DNA of 64,000 bases. It comes from Aphanomyces cochlioides. Lineage: Eukaryota > Oomycota > Saprolegniomycetes > Saprolegniales > Verrucalvaceae. The position numbers were made by a program, and so were the translations under genes. Under the pieces are notes generated by a model. The model made no database searches. It had not been told where the DNA came from and saw only the letters and a program-made list of their open reading frames with translations. The stretch covers positions 620,001 to 684,000 of the forward strand of contig JAHQRK010000017.1 of assembly GCA_019828595.1 (NCBI GenBank), in the 5' to 3' direction. Numbering within the stretch: position 1 is the stretch's first letter; each line of letters opens with the position of its first letter. This document shows, piece by piece, positions 9,195-20,200 of the stretch.

Positions 9195-11818
9195 GATGGC
9201 GTGTATTGAATTTGGGGGTGAATCCTGTGTAATTGAATGCAATTTTGGTAATGTTTGCAGGAGGTATTGAGTTGAAAGGGGGATGGAATATTAATGAAGT
9301 TTGAAGGGTAGACCTCTCTAAACCACTCTTCCGCTTGATATGCATTGCGGGAGGTATCGAGTTGAAAGGGTCAAGGGGGATGGAAGATTAATGAAGTTTG
9401 AAGGGTAGACCTCTCTAAACCACTCCTCCGCTTGATATGCGTTGCCACAGGTATTTGATTTCACGGTACTCACAGCAAAATACCTCGCGATAGTGACAAT
9501 GTTCGTATTCCACACAGGCGTTTCATTCAAAAGGCTTGATTCTCCCTCGTCGTGTCCCTCCTGATGTCACTAACGCAAGGGAAACCGGTCCTACAACACA
9601 GGAATGTGTCGCAAGCTTCCCCACACCCATCAAAAGTCGGCCAAACCCCGAAATCCGCATATGGGGTTTTATCCACGATCATGTATCCCACAACCTGCCA
9701 AATCCGCATATGGGAACCAACGACTACCTCGGTTTAGTGACTTAGCTAACGCAGTCCCATATAACTCACACCCAAGTAGTCAAATTGACACTCCAGATAA
9801 CGACCAAAAACCAGGGAACACACATTCCCTCACCACATCCATGTTGAAGACGCGCGCACACCTTGCCACGTCCATATCTTCAACATGGACGTCATCCATC
9901 TGCATGCCGCACTCTGTGGCAGTCCTAGCAGTTCTCGCCTCACGAGCTGCCACCCTACTCACGCCAGTCGCTTGCACAACAGGTACGTCTACAAGCACCT
10001 ATCCACCATCGATTCAAGGACGTACGTAGGTCCGCCTGTATCCCAACGACCATCGCCTCGCTCCAACGCATTGTCAACGAGCCGATCTCCGCGATGGGGA
10101 TCCGCTCGCTGACAATGCCTTGGAAGTGGAGACGGTGATCGTGACGACTACGACGTACGACAAGCAAATGTCGCGATGGACACCACAATAGCGTCGAAGA
10201 CCCCACGGCCGGTCCTCCCGACGTGATCACACTCAGCATTCGTGGACACAGACAGTCGCAGTCGATCAGGTCCTGAGGAGCGAGCGCTGTACACTGGAAG
10301 CGAACGGGCGAGATGGGAGTAGCGTCGTTCGTGTGCGTTGGAGTGGCCAGCTCGTGTAGGATTAACTAGAGACACATAATGTATATATTGTACTATGACT
10401 CGCTAGGCGTTCGGTTGATGTGTGGGTAGCTGTGTTGCTTGCTGGGAGACGCCTGAGCATGTGTGTTGGCGTGAGGTCCGTGGGGAGAAGGCGGCGTGCG
10501 CGCGGCGATGGCGTGTATTGAATTTGGGGGTGAATCCTGTGTAATTGAATGCAATTTTGGTAATGTTTGCAGGAGGTATTGAGTTGAAAGGGGGATGGAA
10601 TATTAATGAAGTTTGAAGGGTAGACCTCTCTAAACCACTCTTCCGCTTGATATGCATTGCGGGAGGTATCGAGTTGAAAGGGTCAAGGGGGATGGAAGAT
10701 TAATGAAGTTTGAAGGGTAGACCTCTCTAAACCACTCCTCCGCTTGATATGCGTTGCCACAGGTATTTGATTTCACGGTACTCACAGCAAAATACCTCGC
10801 GATAGTGACAATGTTCGTATTCCACACAGGCGTTTCATTCAAAAGGCTTGATTCTCCCTCGTCGTGTCCCTCCTGATGTCACTAACGCAAGGGAAACCGG
10901 TCCTACAACACAGGAATGTGTCGCAAGCTTCCCCACACCCATCAAAAGTCGGCCAAACCCCGAAATCCGCATATGGGGTTTTATCCACGATCATGTATCC
11001 CACAACCTGCCAAATCCGCATATGGGAACCAACGACTACCTCGGTTTAGTGACTTAGCTAACGCAGTCCCATATAACTCACACCCAAGTAGTCAAATTGA
11101 CACTCCAGATAACGACCAAAAACCAGGGAACACACATTCCCTCACCACATCCATGTTGAAGACGCGCGCACACCTTGCCACGTCCATATCTTCAACATGG
11201 ACGTCATCCATCTGCATGCCGCACTCTGTGGCAGTCCTAGCAGTTCTCGCCTCACGAGCTGCCACCCTACTCACGCCAGTCGCTTGCACAACAGGTACGT
11301 CTACAAGCACCTATCCACCATCGATTCAAGGACGTACGTAGGTCCGCCTGTATCCCAACGACCATCGCCTCGCTCCAACGCATTGTCAACGAGCCGATCT
11401 CCGCGATGGGGATCCGCTCGCTGACAATGCCTTGGAAGTGGAGACGGTGATCGTGACGACTACGACGTACGACAAGCAAATGTCGCGATGGACACCACAA
11501 TAGCGTCGAAGACCCCACGGCCGGTCCTCCCGACGTGATCACACTCAGCATTCGTGGACACAGACAGTCGCAGTCGATCAGGTCCTGAGGAGCGAGCGCT
11601 GTACACTGGAAGCGAACGGGCGAGATGGGAGTAGCGTCGTTCGTGTGCGTTGGAGTGGACAGCTCGTGTAGGATTAACTAGAGACACATAATGTATATAT
11701 TGTACTATGACTCGCTAGGCGTTCGGTTGATGTGTGGGTAGCTGTGTTGCTTGCTGGGAGACGCCTGAGCATGTGTGTTGGCGTGAGGTCCGTGGGGAGA
11801 AGGCGGCGTGCGCGCGGC
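9195..11818 (+). repeat. Macrosatellite array 1: two complete 1312-base units
   Basis: Units run 9195-10506 and 10507-11818 and are almost identical. Each unit carries an internal ~90-base duplication (GGAGGTATTGAGTTGAAAGG block, then again with a 6-base insertion), a pair of CATATGCGG motifs (as CCGCATATG on this strand) and a 23-base imperfect palindrome. The array stops exactly at the unit boundary at 11818, where unrelated satellite starts. No open frame in the unit looks like a protein: the longest (141 codons) has no family resemblance and overlaps others on both strands. Confidence 0.95.
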
Positions 11819-12270
11819 CTAGGAAGACATCTAGACTATACATACGACGTCTCCTTACGCCGTGTTGTGGCTTGGACTCGCTCGTATCATCAACACTTAC
11901 CGCTTAGGCTGTGTTGCGGCTTCAAGTCGCACGAACCATCCATCGCATGAACTCAAGCCACAACACGGCCTAGGACGACATCTAGACTATACATACGACG
12001 TCTCCTTACGCCGTGTTGTGGCTTGGACTCGCTCGTATCATCAACACTTACCGCTTAGGCTGTGTTGCGGCTTCAAGTCGCACGAACCATCCATCGCATG
12101 AACTCAAGCCACAACACGGCCTAGGAAGACATCTAGACTATACATACGACGTCTCCTTACGCCGTGTTGTGGCTTGGACTCGCAGGTACCATCAACTCTT
12201 AAGCTGTGTTGCGACTTCAAGGTACATGAACCATCCACCACATGAACTCAAGCCACAACACTGCGGGGTG
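11819..12270 (+). repeat. 151-base satellite, about three copies
   Basis: The period is 151 bases (compare GTGTTGTGGCTTGGACTCGC at about 11862, 12013 and 12164). The first two copies are nearly identical; the third is degenerate after about 12180. Each copy contains the dyad GCCGTGTTGTGGCTT ... AAGCCACAACACGGC, so each unit can fold or cross with its neighbour. It starts flush at the macrosatellite boundary. Confidence 0.9.
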
Positions 12271-12480
12271 GTTCGCGCCGACACACTGCTAGGTAGCTGT
12301 GGGGTATTTGGCACCTACAACCTCTTGGTGGCAGTGGGGTGGTTGGCACCGAGAAGTTGCTTGGTGGCTGCGGGTAGGCCGTGCTGTGGCTTATACTCGC
12401 CGGTACCATGAGCACTTACTCTTAGGCTGTGTTGCTGCTTCAAGTCGCACAAACCATTCATCGCATGAACTCAAGGCTTT
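12271..12480 (+). repeat. Composite repeat: coding-repeat-like fragment inside satellite remnants
   Basis: Between 12271 and 12385 three copies of a ~36-base phrase (GGGGTGGTTGGCACCGAGAA and relatives) resemble the 36-base repeats that encode the Pro/Ser repeats of the gene at 12.5-13.9 kb. From 12386 to 12480 a degenerate half unit of the 151-base satellite resumes. The fragment looks like a duplicated scrap of the coding repeat. Confidence 0.65.
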
Positions 12481-12512
12481 AGAATACATGTACATTTTCG
12501 ATTACATTATAA

Positions 12513-13882
12513 CTAACTACGAATATTCCTTAGTGCCTCTTTGTCAAGATCGTGTTTCCGTCGCCGCTTGGAACACCGACCTGGATCGACAAACTTTTCC
12601 TTGAGTTCTCTCTCCGCTTCTCTGAGCTTATCACTTGGGAGACTCTTGTTAGCGATCGCGTCGCTAAGTGTTTCCGCTCTTTCGGCATCAGCACCTCGCA
12701 CAACATTCAAATCGCACGTTGTGTCTTGTCGCCGACGATCATGTCTGATGGTCTTCATTTTCTCCAAACATGCTTGATTGACCTTCAAAGTAACTTCAAT
12801 TGGGTCCGCGTCCGCGCCAAGTTTCGCCTTGATTTCATTTCTGATAGGAAGAACGCGTTGTCTTCGACCAATATACGCTGACAATCTCAAGGTTTCCTTG
12901 CGGTGCTTCAAAATTGCGAGATTCGCTTCCAAAAAGACAAGCCGTGGGTACTGTTTGGAGCAATCGCGAAAGAATGGACGGCTGTCCATTTCGATTTCCT
13001 TCCATGGACCCTTTTCTTTTGATTTGACGCCACAAATGCGCATGCCAGTCACCATGCCAACCGCGGCAGCCTGCGAATGTCGCTCGACGACAATCCGAAT
13101 ATGAGGCACGGGTTCAGTTGTTTCTTCGAAATGAATGCCCATGTTGTCGTCAAGGGTCTTCTGGACTAGCTTGAACGCCACCCGATCGGGGCATCGCTTG
13201 GTGTCGTCGATGGTATATAACTTGACGTCATTGTAGTCGTCATCAAAATTGCGCCTAAGCATATTGCATTAACAACCCAAGTAAAAATCGTGTCGTACCA
13301 TCTGCGGCTCCAAGCAGGTTCCTCGTCGCTGTCATATTCTGGAGTCGTTGGCCTCACCGACAAGCTGACTGGTGACCGCAGGATGTTTATCGCCGACAAT
13401 CTGTTTGTTGCCTGCAAGGCGGATCGTGGCTGCTGCGGGGAATTTGGCGCCAACAAGCTGTATGACGACCGCGGGGTGGTTCGTGACAGTTGCGGGATGC
13501 TTGGTGTCCTTGTGCTGCTTGGTGGCCACGGGCTGGTTCGTGGCTGCTGCGAGGTAGTTGGTGCCGGCGAGCTTCGCGGCTGCTGCGGTGTGTTTGGCAC
13601 CGACACACTGTTTGGTGGCTGCGGGGTGTTTGGCGCCGACAAAGTGCTTGGTGGCTGCGCGGTGGTTGGCGCCGAGAAGTTGCTTGGTTGCTGCGGGGTG
13701 TTTGGCGCCGACAAAGTGCTTGGTGGCTGCGCGGTGTTTGGCGCCGACAAAGTGCTTGGTGGCTCCTCCACCGACTGCTGCGAGGTGGTCATTGGGGTTG
13801 CATCGCGTACCCTCGCTCTGATTTTTCTCGTGCGAGGGGACCGTCGGGGTTCTGAAGCTTCATTCAACTTGCGTCGTGTCAT
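12513..13882 (-). CDS. Hypothetical protein with N-terminal 12-residue Pro/Ser/Thr repeats
   Basis: Two exons are inferred: 13882-13299 and 13254-12513, separated by a 44-base GT-AG intron that restores one frame (TGG codon split after TG). The first exon encodes a basic start (MTRRKLNEASEPRRSPRTRK) and then about seven tandem 12-residue units of the type PPSTLSAPNTPQ, matching a 36-base DNA repeat. The second exon encodes a mixed alpha/beta-looking domain of ~245 residues with no family I recognise, ending in a basic cluster (SKRRRKH) that could be a nuclear signal. It sits alone between two satellite arrays, with CCAAT boxes upstream. A lineage-specific or domesticated-element protein are both possible. 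Confidence 0.7.
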
Positions 13883-14023
13883 CGAGTTCTTGAAATGACA
13901 ATTTTTGTTGGATTCAGATCAACTGTTAATCCTAATTGCATATATTTATTCGTCATAGTGAAGACGAGTCAAGGATGCAGATTTTTATTATAGTCAGTTG
14001 CACATGTTCTTCTTTTCCTTTGA

Positions 14024-14121
14024 CCAATAGGTTGCCGTTGTCAATTGTCCAATGAGTTCCAAGTATAAATTAAGTTTTGGCCAATTGAATGCTGATAAAA
14101 AACTATATTTTTGTAGCCAAT
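14024..14121 (-). promoter_or_regulatory. Cluster of four CCAAT boxes upstream of the repeat-protein gene
   Basis: CCAAT occurs at 14024, 14049, 14081 and 14117, that is 142-239 bases upstream of the ATG at 13882. One spacing (14049 to 14081) is exactly 32 bases, as in two other promoters of this window. NF-Y-type binding is the expected role. Confidence 0.5.
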
Positions 14122-14131
14122 CGTATTGAGA

Positions 14132-14164
14132 AGAGCGTTCTTTCGTGGGACTAAAGAACGCTCT
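14132..14164. repeat. Perfect 12-base hairpin
   Basis: AGAGCGTTCTTT (14132-14143) and AAAGAACGCTCT (14153-14164) are perfect complements around a 9-base loop. It lies between the CCAAT cluster and the second array; it could be a MITE remnant or a boundary hairpin. Confidence 0.7.
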
Positions 14165-14204
14165 GCTAACGTGGATTGGACATTATGTGCCATTGGCCAA
14201 ACTC

Positions 14205-14270
14205 ATCCGCATAACTATATACTAGCATCCGCATAACTATGACTAGCATCCGCATAACTATGACTAGCAT
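14205..14270 (+). repeat. 21-base tandem repeat with CATCCGCATAACTATG
   Basis: Three copies of AGCATCCGCATAACTATGACT (the first with a TATA variant) lead directly into the partial first unit of array 2. The ATCCGCATA core resembles the paired ATCCGCATATG motif inside the macrosatellite unit. Confidence 0.75.
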
Positions 14271-14290
14271 CGTATCCGAAGGCTGACCAA

Positions 14291-17200
14291 GCTAGCGCAG
14301 TCCTATATAACTCACACCCAATAGTCAAATTGACACTCCAGATAACGACCAAAAACCAGGGAACACACATTCCCTCACCACATCCATGTTGAAGACGCGC
14401 GCACACCTTGCCACGTCCATATCTTCAACATGGACGTCATCCATCTGCATGCCGCACTCTGTGACAGTCCTAGCAGTTCTCGCCTCACGAGCTGCCACCC
14501 TACTCACGCCAGTCGCTTGCACAACAGGTACGTCTACAAGCACCTATCCACCATCGATTCAAGGACGTACGTAGGTCCGCCTGTATCCCAACGACCATCG
14601 CCTCGCTCCAACGCATTGTCAACGAGCCGATCTCCGCGATGGGGATCCGCTCGCTGACAATGCCTTGGAAGTGGAGACGGTGATCGTGACGACTACGACG
14701 TACGACAAGCAAATGTCGCGATGGACACCACAATAGCGTCGAAGACCCCACGGCCGGTCCTCCCGACGTGATCACACTCAGCATTCGTGGACACAGACAG
14801 TCGCAGTCGATCAGGTCCTGAGGAGCGAGCGCTGTACACTGGAAGCGAACGGGCGAGATGGGAGTAGCGTCGTTCGTGTGCGTTGGAGTGGCCAGCTCGT
14901 GTAGGATTAACTAGAGACGCATAATGTATATATTGTACTATGACTCGCTAGGCGTTCGGTTGATGTGTGGGTAGCTGTGTTGCTTGCTGGGAGACGCCTG
15001 AGCATGTGTGTTGGCGTGAGGTCCGTGGGGAGAAGGCGGCGTGCGCGCGGCGATGGCGTGTATTGAATTTGGGGGTGAATCCTGTGTAATTGAATGCAAT
15101 TTTGGTAATGTTTGCAGGAGGTATTGAGTTGAAAGGGGGATGGAATATTAATGAAGTTTGAAGGGTAGACCTCTCTAAACCACTCTTCCGCTTGATATGC
15201 ATTGCGGGAGGTATCGAGTTGAAAGGGTCAAGGGGGATGGAAGATTAATGAAGTTTGAAGGGTAGACCTCTCTAAACCACTCCTCCGCTTGATATGCGTT
15301 GCCACAGGTATTTGATTTCACGGTACTCACAGCAAAATACCTCGCGATAGTGACAATGTTCGTATTCCACACAGGCGTTTCATTCAAAAGGCTTGATTCT
15401 CCCTCGTCGTGTCCCTCCTGATGTCACTAACGCAAGGGAAACCGGTCCTACAACACAGGAATGTGTCGCAAGCTTCCCCACACCCATCAAAAGTCGGCCA
15501 AACCCCGAAATCCGCATATGGGGTTTTATCCACGATCATGTATCCCACAACCTGCCAAATCCGCATATGGGAACCAACGACTACCTCGGTTTAGTGACTT
15601 AGCTAACGCAGTCCCATATAACTCACACCCAAGTAGTCAAATTGACACTCCAGATAACGACCAAAAACCAGGGAACACACATTCCCTCACCACATCCATG
15701 TTGAAGACGCGCGCACACCTTGCCACGTCCATATCTTCAACATGGACGTCATCCATCTGCATGCCGCACTCTGTGACAGTCCTAGCAGTTCTCGCCTCAC
15801 GAGCTGCCACTCTACTCACGCCAGTCGCTTGCACAACAGGTACGTCTACAAGCACCTATCCACCATCGATTCAAGGACGTACGTAGGTCCGCCTGTATCC
15901 CAACGACCATCGCCTCGCTGACAATGCCTTGGAAGTGGAGACGGTGATCGTGACGACTACGACGTACGACAAGCAAATGTCGCGATGGACACCACAATAG
16001 CGTCGAAGACCCCACGGCCGGTCCTCCCGACGTGATCACACTCAGCATTCGTGGACACAGACAGTCGCAGTCGATCAGGTCCTGAGGAGCGAGCGCTGTA
16101 CACTGGAAGCGAACGGGCGAGATGGGAGTAGCGTCGTTCGTGTGCGTTGGAGTGGCCAGCTCGTGTAGGATTAACTAGAGACACATAATGTATATATTGT
16201 ACTATGACTCGCTAGGCGTTCGGTTGATGTGTGGGTAGCTGTGTTGCTTGCTGGGAGACGCCTGAGCATGTGTGTTGGCGTGAGGTCCGTGGGGAGAAGG
16301 CGGCGTGCGCGCGGCGATGGCGTGTATTGAATTTGGGGGTGAATCCTGTGTAATTGAATGCAATTTCGGTAATGTTTGCAGGAGGTATTGAGTTGAAAGG
16401 GGGATGGAATATTAATGAAGTTTGAAGGGTAGACCTCTCTAAACCACTCTTCCGCTTGATATGCATTGCGGGAGGTATCGAGTTGAAAGGGTCAAGGGGG
16501 ATGGAAGATTAATGAAGTTTGAAGGGTAGACCTCTCTAAACCACTCCTCCGCTTGATATGCGTTGCCACAGGTATTTGATTTCACGGTACTCACAGCAAA
16601 ATACCTCGCGATAGTGACAATGTTCGTATTCCACACAGGCGTTTCATTCAAAAGGCTTGATTCTCCCTCGTCGTGTCCCTCCTGATGTCACTAACGCAAG
16701 GGAAACCGGTCCTACAACACAGGAATGTGTCGCAAGCTTCCCCACACCCATCAAAAGTCGGCCAAACCCCGAAATCCGCATATGGGGTTTTATCCACGAT
16801 CATGTATCCCACAACCTGCCAAATCCGCATATGGGAACCAACGACTACCTCGGTTTAGTGACTTAGCTAACGCAGTCCCATATAACTCACACCCAAGTAG
16901 TCAAATTGACACTCCAGATAACGACCAAAAACCAGGGAACACACATTCCCTCACCACATCCATGTTGAAGACGCGCGCACACCTTGCCACGTCCATATCT
17001 TCAACATGGACGTCATCCATCTGCATGCCGCACTCTGTGACAGTCCTAGCAGTTCTCGCCTCACGAGCTGCCACTCTACTCACGCCAGTCGCTTGCACAA
17101 CAGGTACGTCTACAAGCACCTATCCACCATCGATTCAAGGACGTACGTAGGTCCGCCTGTATCCCAACGACCATCGCCTCGCTGACAATGCCTTGGAAGT

Positions 17201-20200
17201 GGAGACGGTGATCGTGACGACTACGACGTACGACAAGCAAATGTCGCGATGGACACCACAATAGCGTCGAAGACCCCACGGCCGGTCCTCCCGACGTGAT
17301 CACACTCAGCATTCGTGGACACAGACAGTCGCAGTCGATCAGGTCCTGAGGAGCGAGCGCTGTACACTGGAAGCGAACGGGCGAGATGGGAGTAGCGTCG
17401 TTCGTGTGCGTTGGAGTGGCCAGCTCGTGTAGGATTAACTAGAGACACATAATGTATATATTGTACTATGACTCGCTAGGCGTTCGGTTGATGTGTGGGT
17501 AGCTGTGTTGCTTGCTGGGAGACGCCTGAGCATGTGTGTTGGCGTGAGGTCCGTGGGGAGAAGGCGGCGTGCGCGCGGCGATGGCGTGTATTGAATTTGG
17601 GGGTGAATCCTGTGTAATTGAATGCAATTTTGGTAATGTTTGCAGGAGGTATTGAGTTGAAAGGGGGATGGAATATTAATGAAGTTTGAAGGGTAGACCT
17701 CTCTAAACCACTCTTCCGCTTGATATGCATTGCGGGAGGTATCGAGTTGAAAGGGTCAAGGGGGATGGAAGATTAATGAAGTTTGAAGGGTAGACCTCTC
17801 TAAACCACTCCTCCGCTTGATATGCGTTGCCACAGGTATTTGATTTCACGGTACTCACAGCAAAATACCTCGCGATAGTGACAATGTTCGTATTCCACAC
17901 AGGCGTTTCATTCAAAAGGCTTGATTCTCCCTCGTCGTGTCCCTCCTGATGTCACTAACGCAAGGGAAACCGGTCCTACAACACAGGAATGTGTCGCAAG
18001 CTTCCCCACACCCATCAAAAGTCGGCCAAACCCCGAAATCCGCATATGGGGTTTTATCCACGATCATGTATCCCACAACCTGCCAAATCCGCATATGGGA
18101 ACCAACGACTACCTCGGTTTAGTGACTTAGCTAACGCAGTCCCATATAACTCACACCCAAGTAGTCAAATTGACACTCCAGATAACGACCAAAAACCAGG
18201 GAACACACATTCCCTCACCACATCCATGTTGAAGACGCGCGCACACCTTGCCACGTCCATATCTTCAACATGGACGTCATCCATCTGCATGCCGCACTCT
18301 GTGACAGTCCTAGCAGTTCTCGCCTCACGAGCTGCCACTCTACTCACGCCAGTCGCTTGCACAACAGGTACGTCTACAAGCACCTATCCACCATCGATTC
18401 AAGGACGTACGTAGGTCCGCCTGTATCCCAACGACCATCGCCTCGCTGACAATGCCTTGGAAGTGGAGACGGTGATCGTGACGACTACGACGTACGACAA
18501 GCAAATGTCGCGATGGACACCACAATAGCGTCGAAGACCCCACGGCCGGTCCTCCCGACGTGATCACACTCAGCATTCGTGGACACAGACAGTCGCAGTC
18601 GATCAGGTCCTGAGGAGCGAGCGCTGTACACTGGAAGCGAACGGGCGAGATGGGAGTAGCGTCGTTCGTGTGCGTTGGAGTGGCCAGCTCGTGTAGGATT
18701 AACTAGAGACACATAATGTATATATTGTACTATGACTCGCTAGGCGTTCGGTTGATGTGTGGGTAGCTGTGTTGCTTGCTGGGAGACGCCTGAGCATGTG
18801 TGTTGGCGTGAGGTCCGTGGGGAGAAGGCGGCGTGCGCGCGGCGATGGCGTGTATTGAATTTGGGGGTGAATCCTGTGTAATTGAATGCAATTTCGGTAA
18901 TGTTTGCAGGAGGTATTGAGTTGAAAGGGGGATGGAATATTAATGAAGTTTGAAGGGTAGACCTCTCTAAACCACTCTTCCGCTTGATATGCATTGCGGG
19001 AGGTATCGAGTTGAAAGGGTCAAGGGGGATGGAAGATTAATGAAGTTTGAAGGGTAGACCTCTCTAAACCACTCCTCCGCTTGATATGCGTTGCCACAGG
19101 TATTTGATTTCACGGTACTCACAGCAAAATACCTCGCGATAGTGACAATGTTCGTATTCCACACAGGCGTTTCATTCAAAAGGCTTGATTCTCCCTCGTC
19201 GTGTCCCTCCTGATGTCACTAACGCAAGGGAAACCGGTCCTACAACACAGGAATGTGTCGCAAGCTTCCCCACACCCATCAAAAGTCGGCCAAACCCCGA
19301 AATCCGCATATGGGGTTTTATCCACGATCATGTATCCCACAACCTGCCAAATCCGCATATGGGAACCAACGACTACCTCGGTTTAGTGACTTAGCTAACG
19401 CAGTCCCATATAACTCACACCCAAGTAGTCAAATTGACACTCCAGATAACGACCAAAAACCAGGGAACACACATTCCCTCACCACATCCATGTTGAAGAC
19501 GCGCGCACACCTTGCCACGTCCATATCTTCAACATGGACGTCATCCATCTGCATGCCGCACTCTGTGACAGTCCTAGCAGTTCTCGCCTCACGAGCTGCC
19601 ACTCTACTCACGCCAGTCGCTTGCACAACAGGTACGTCTACAAGCACCTATCCACCATCGATTCAAGGACGTACGTAGGTCCGCCTGTATCCCAACGACC
19701 ATCGCCTCGCTGACAATGCCTTGGAAGTGGAGACGGTGATCGTGACGACTACGACGTACGACAAGCAAATGTCGCGATGGACACCACAATAGCGTCGAAG
19801 ACCCCACGGCCGGTCCTCCCGACGTGATCACACTCAGCATTCGTGGACACAGACAGTCGCAGTCGATCAGGTCCTGAGGAGCGAGCGCTGTACACTGGAA
19901 GCGAACGGGCGAGATGGGAGTAGCGTCGTTCGTGTGCGTTGGAGTGGCCAGCTCGTGTAGGATTAACTAGAGACGCATAATGTATATATTGTACTATGAC
20001 TCGCTAGGCGTTCGGTTGATGTGTGGGTAGCTGTGTTGCTTGCTGGGAGACGCCTGAGCATGTGTGTTGGCGTGAGGTCCGTGGGGAGAAGGCGGCGTGC
20101 GCGCGGCGATGGCGTGTATTGAATTTGGGGGTGAATCCTGTGTAATTGAATGCAATTTTGGTAATGTTTGCAGGAGGTATTGAGTTGAAAGGGGGATGGA

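Noticed and set aside
9604..10029. A 141-codon open frame repeated in every macrosatellite unit
   Set aside because: It overlaps long frames on both strands, has no domain, and crosses the paired motif region. Its conservation simply follows DNA identity of the units.
11862..12411. Tandem plus-strand frames across the 151-base satellite
   Set aside because: They repeat only because the DNA repeats, and the period of 151 is not a multiple of three.
13290..13898. A plus-strand Gly/Cys/Val-rich repeat protein opposite the repeat gene
   Set aside because: The 36-base repeat keeps both strands open. The minus strand has a proper start, intron and non-repeat domain, while the plus frame has none.
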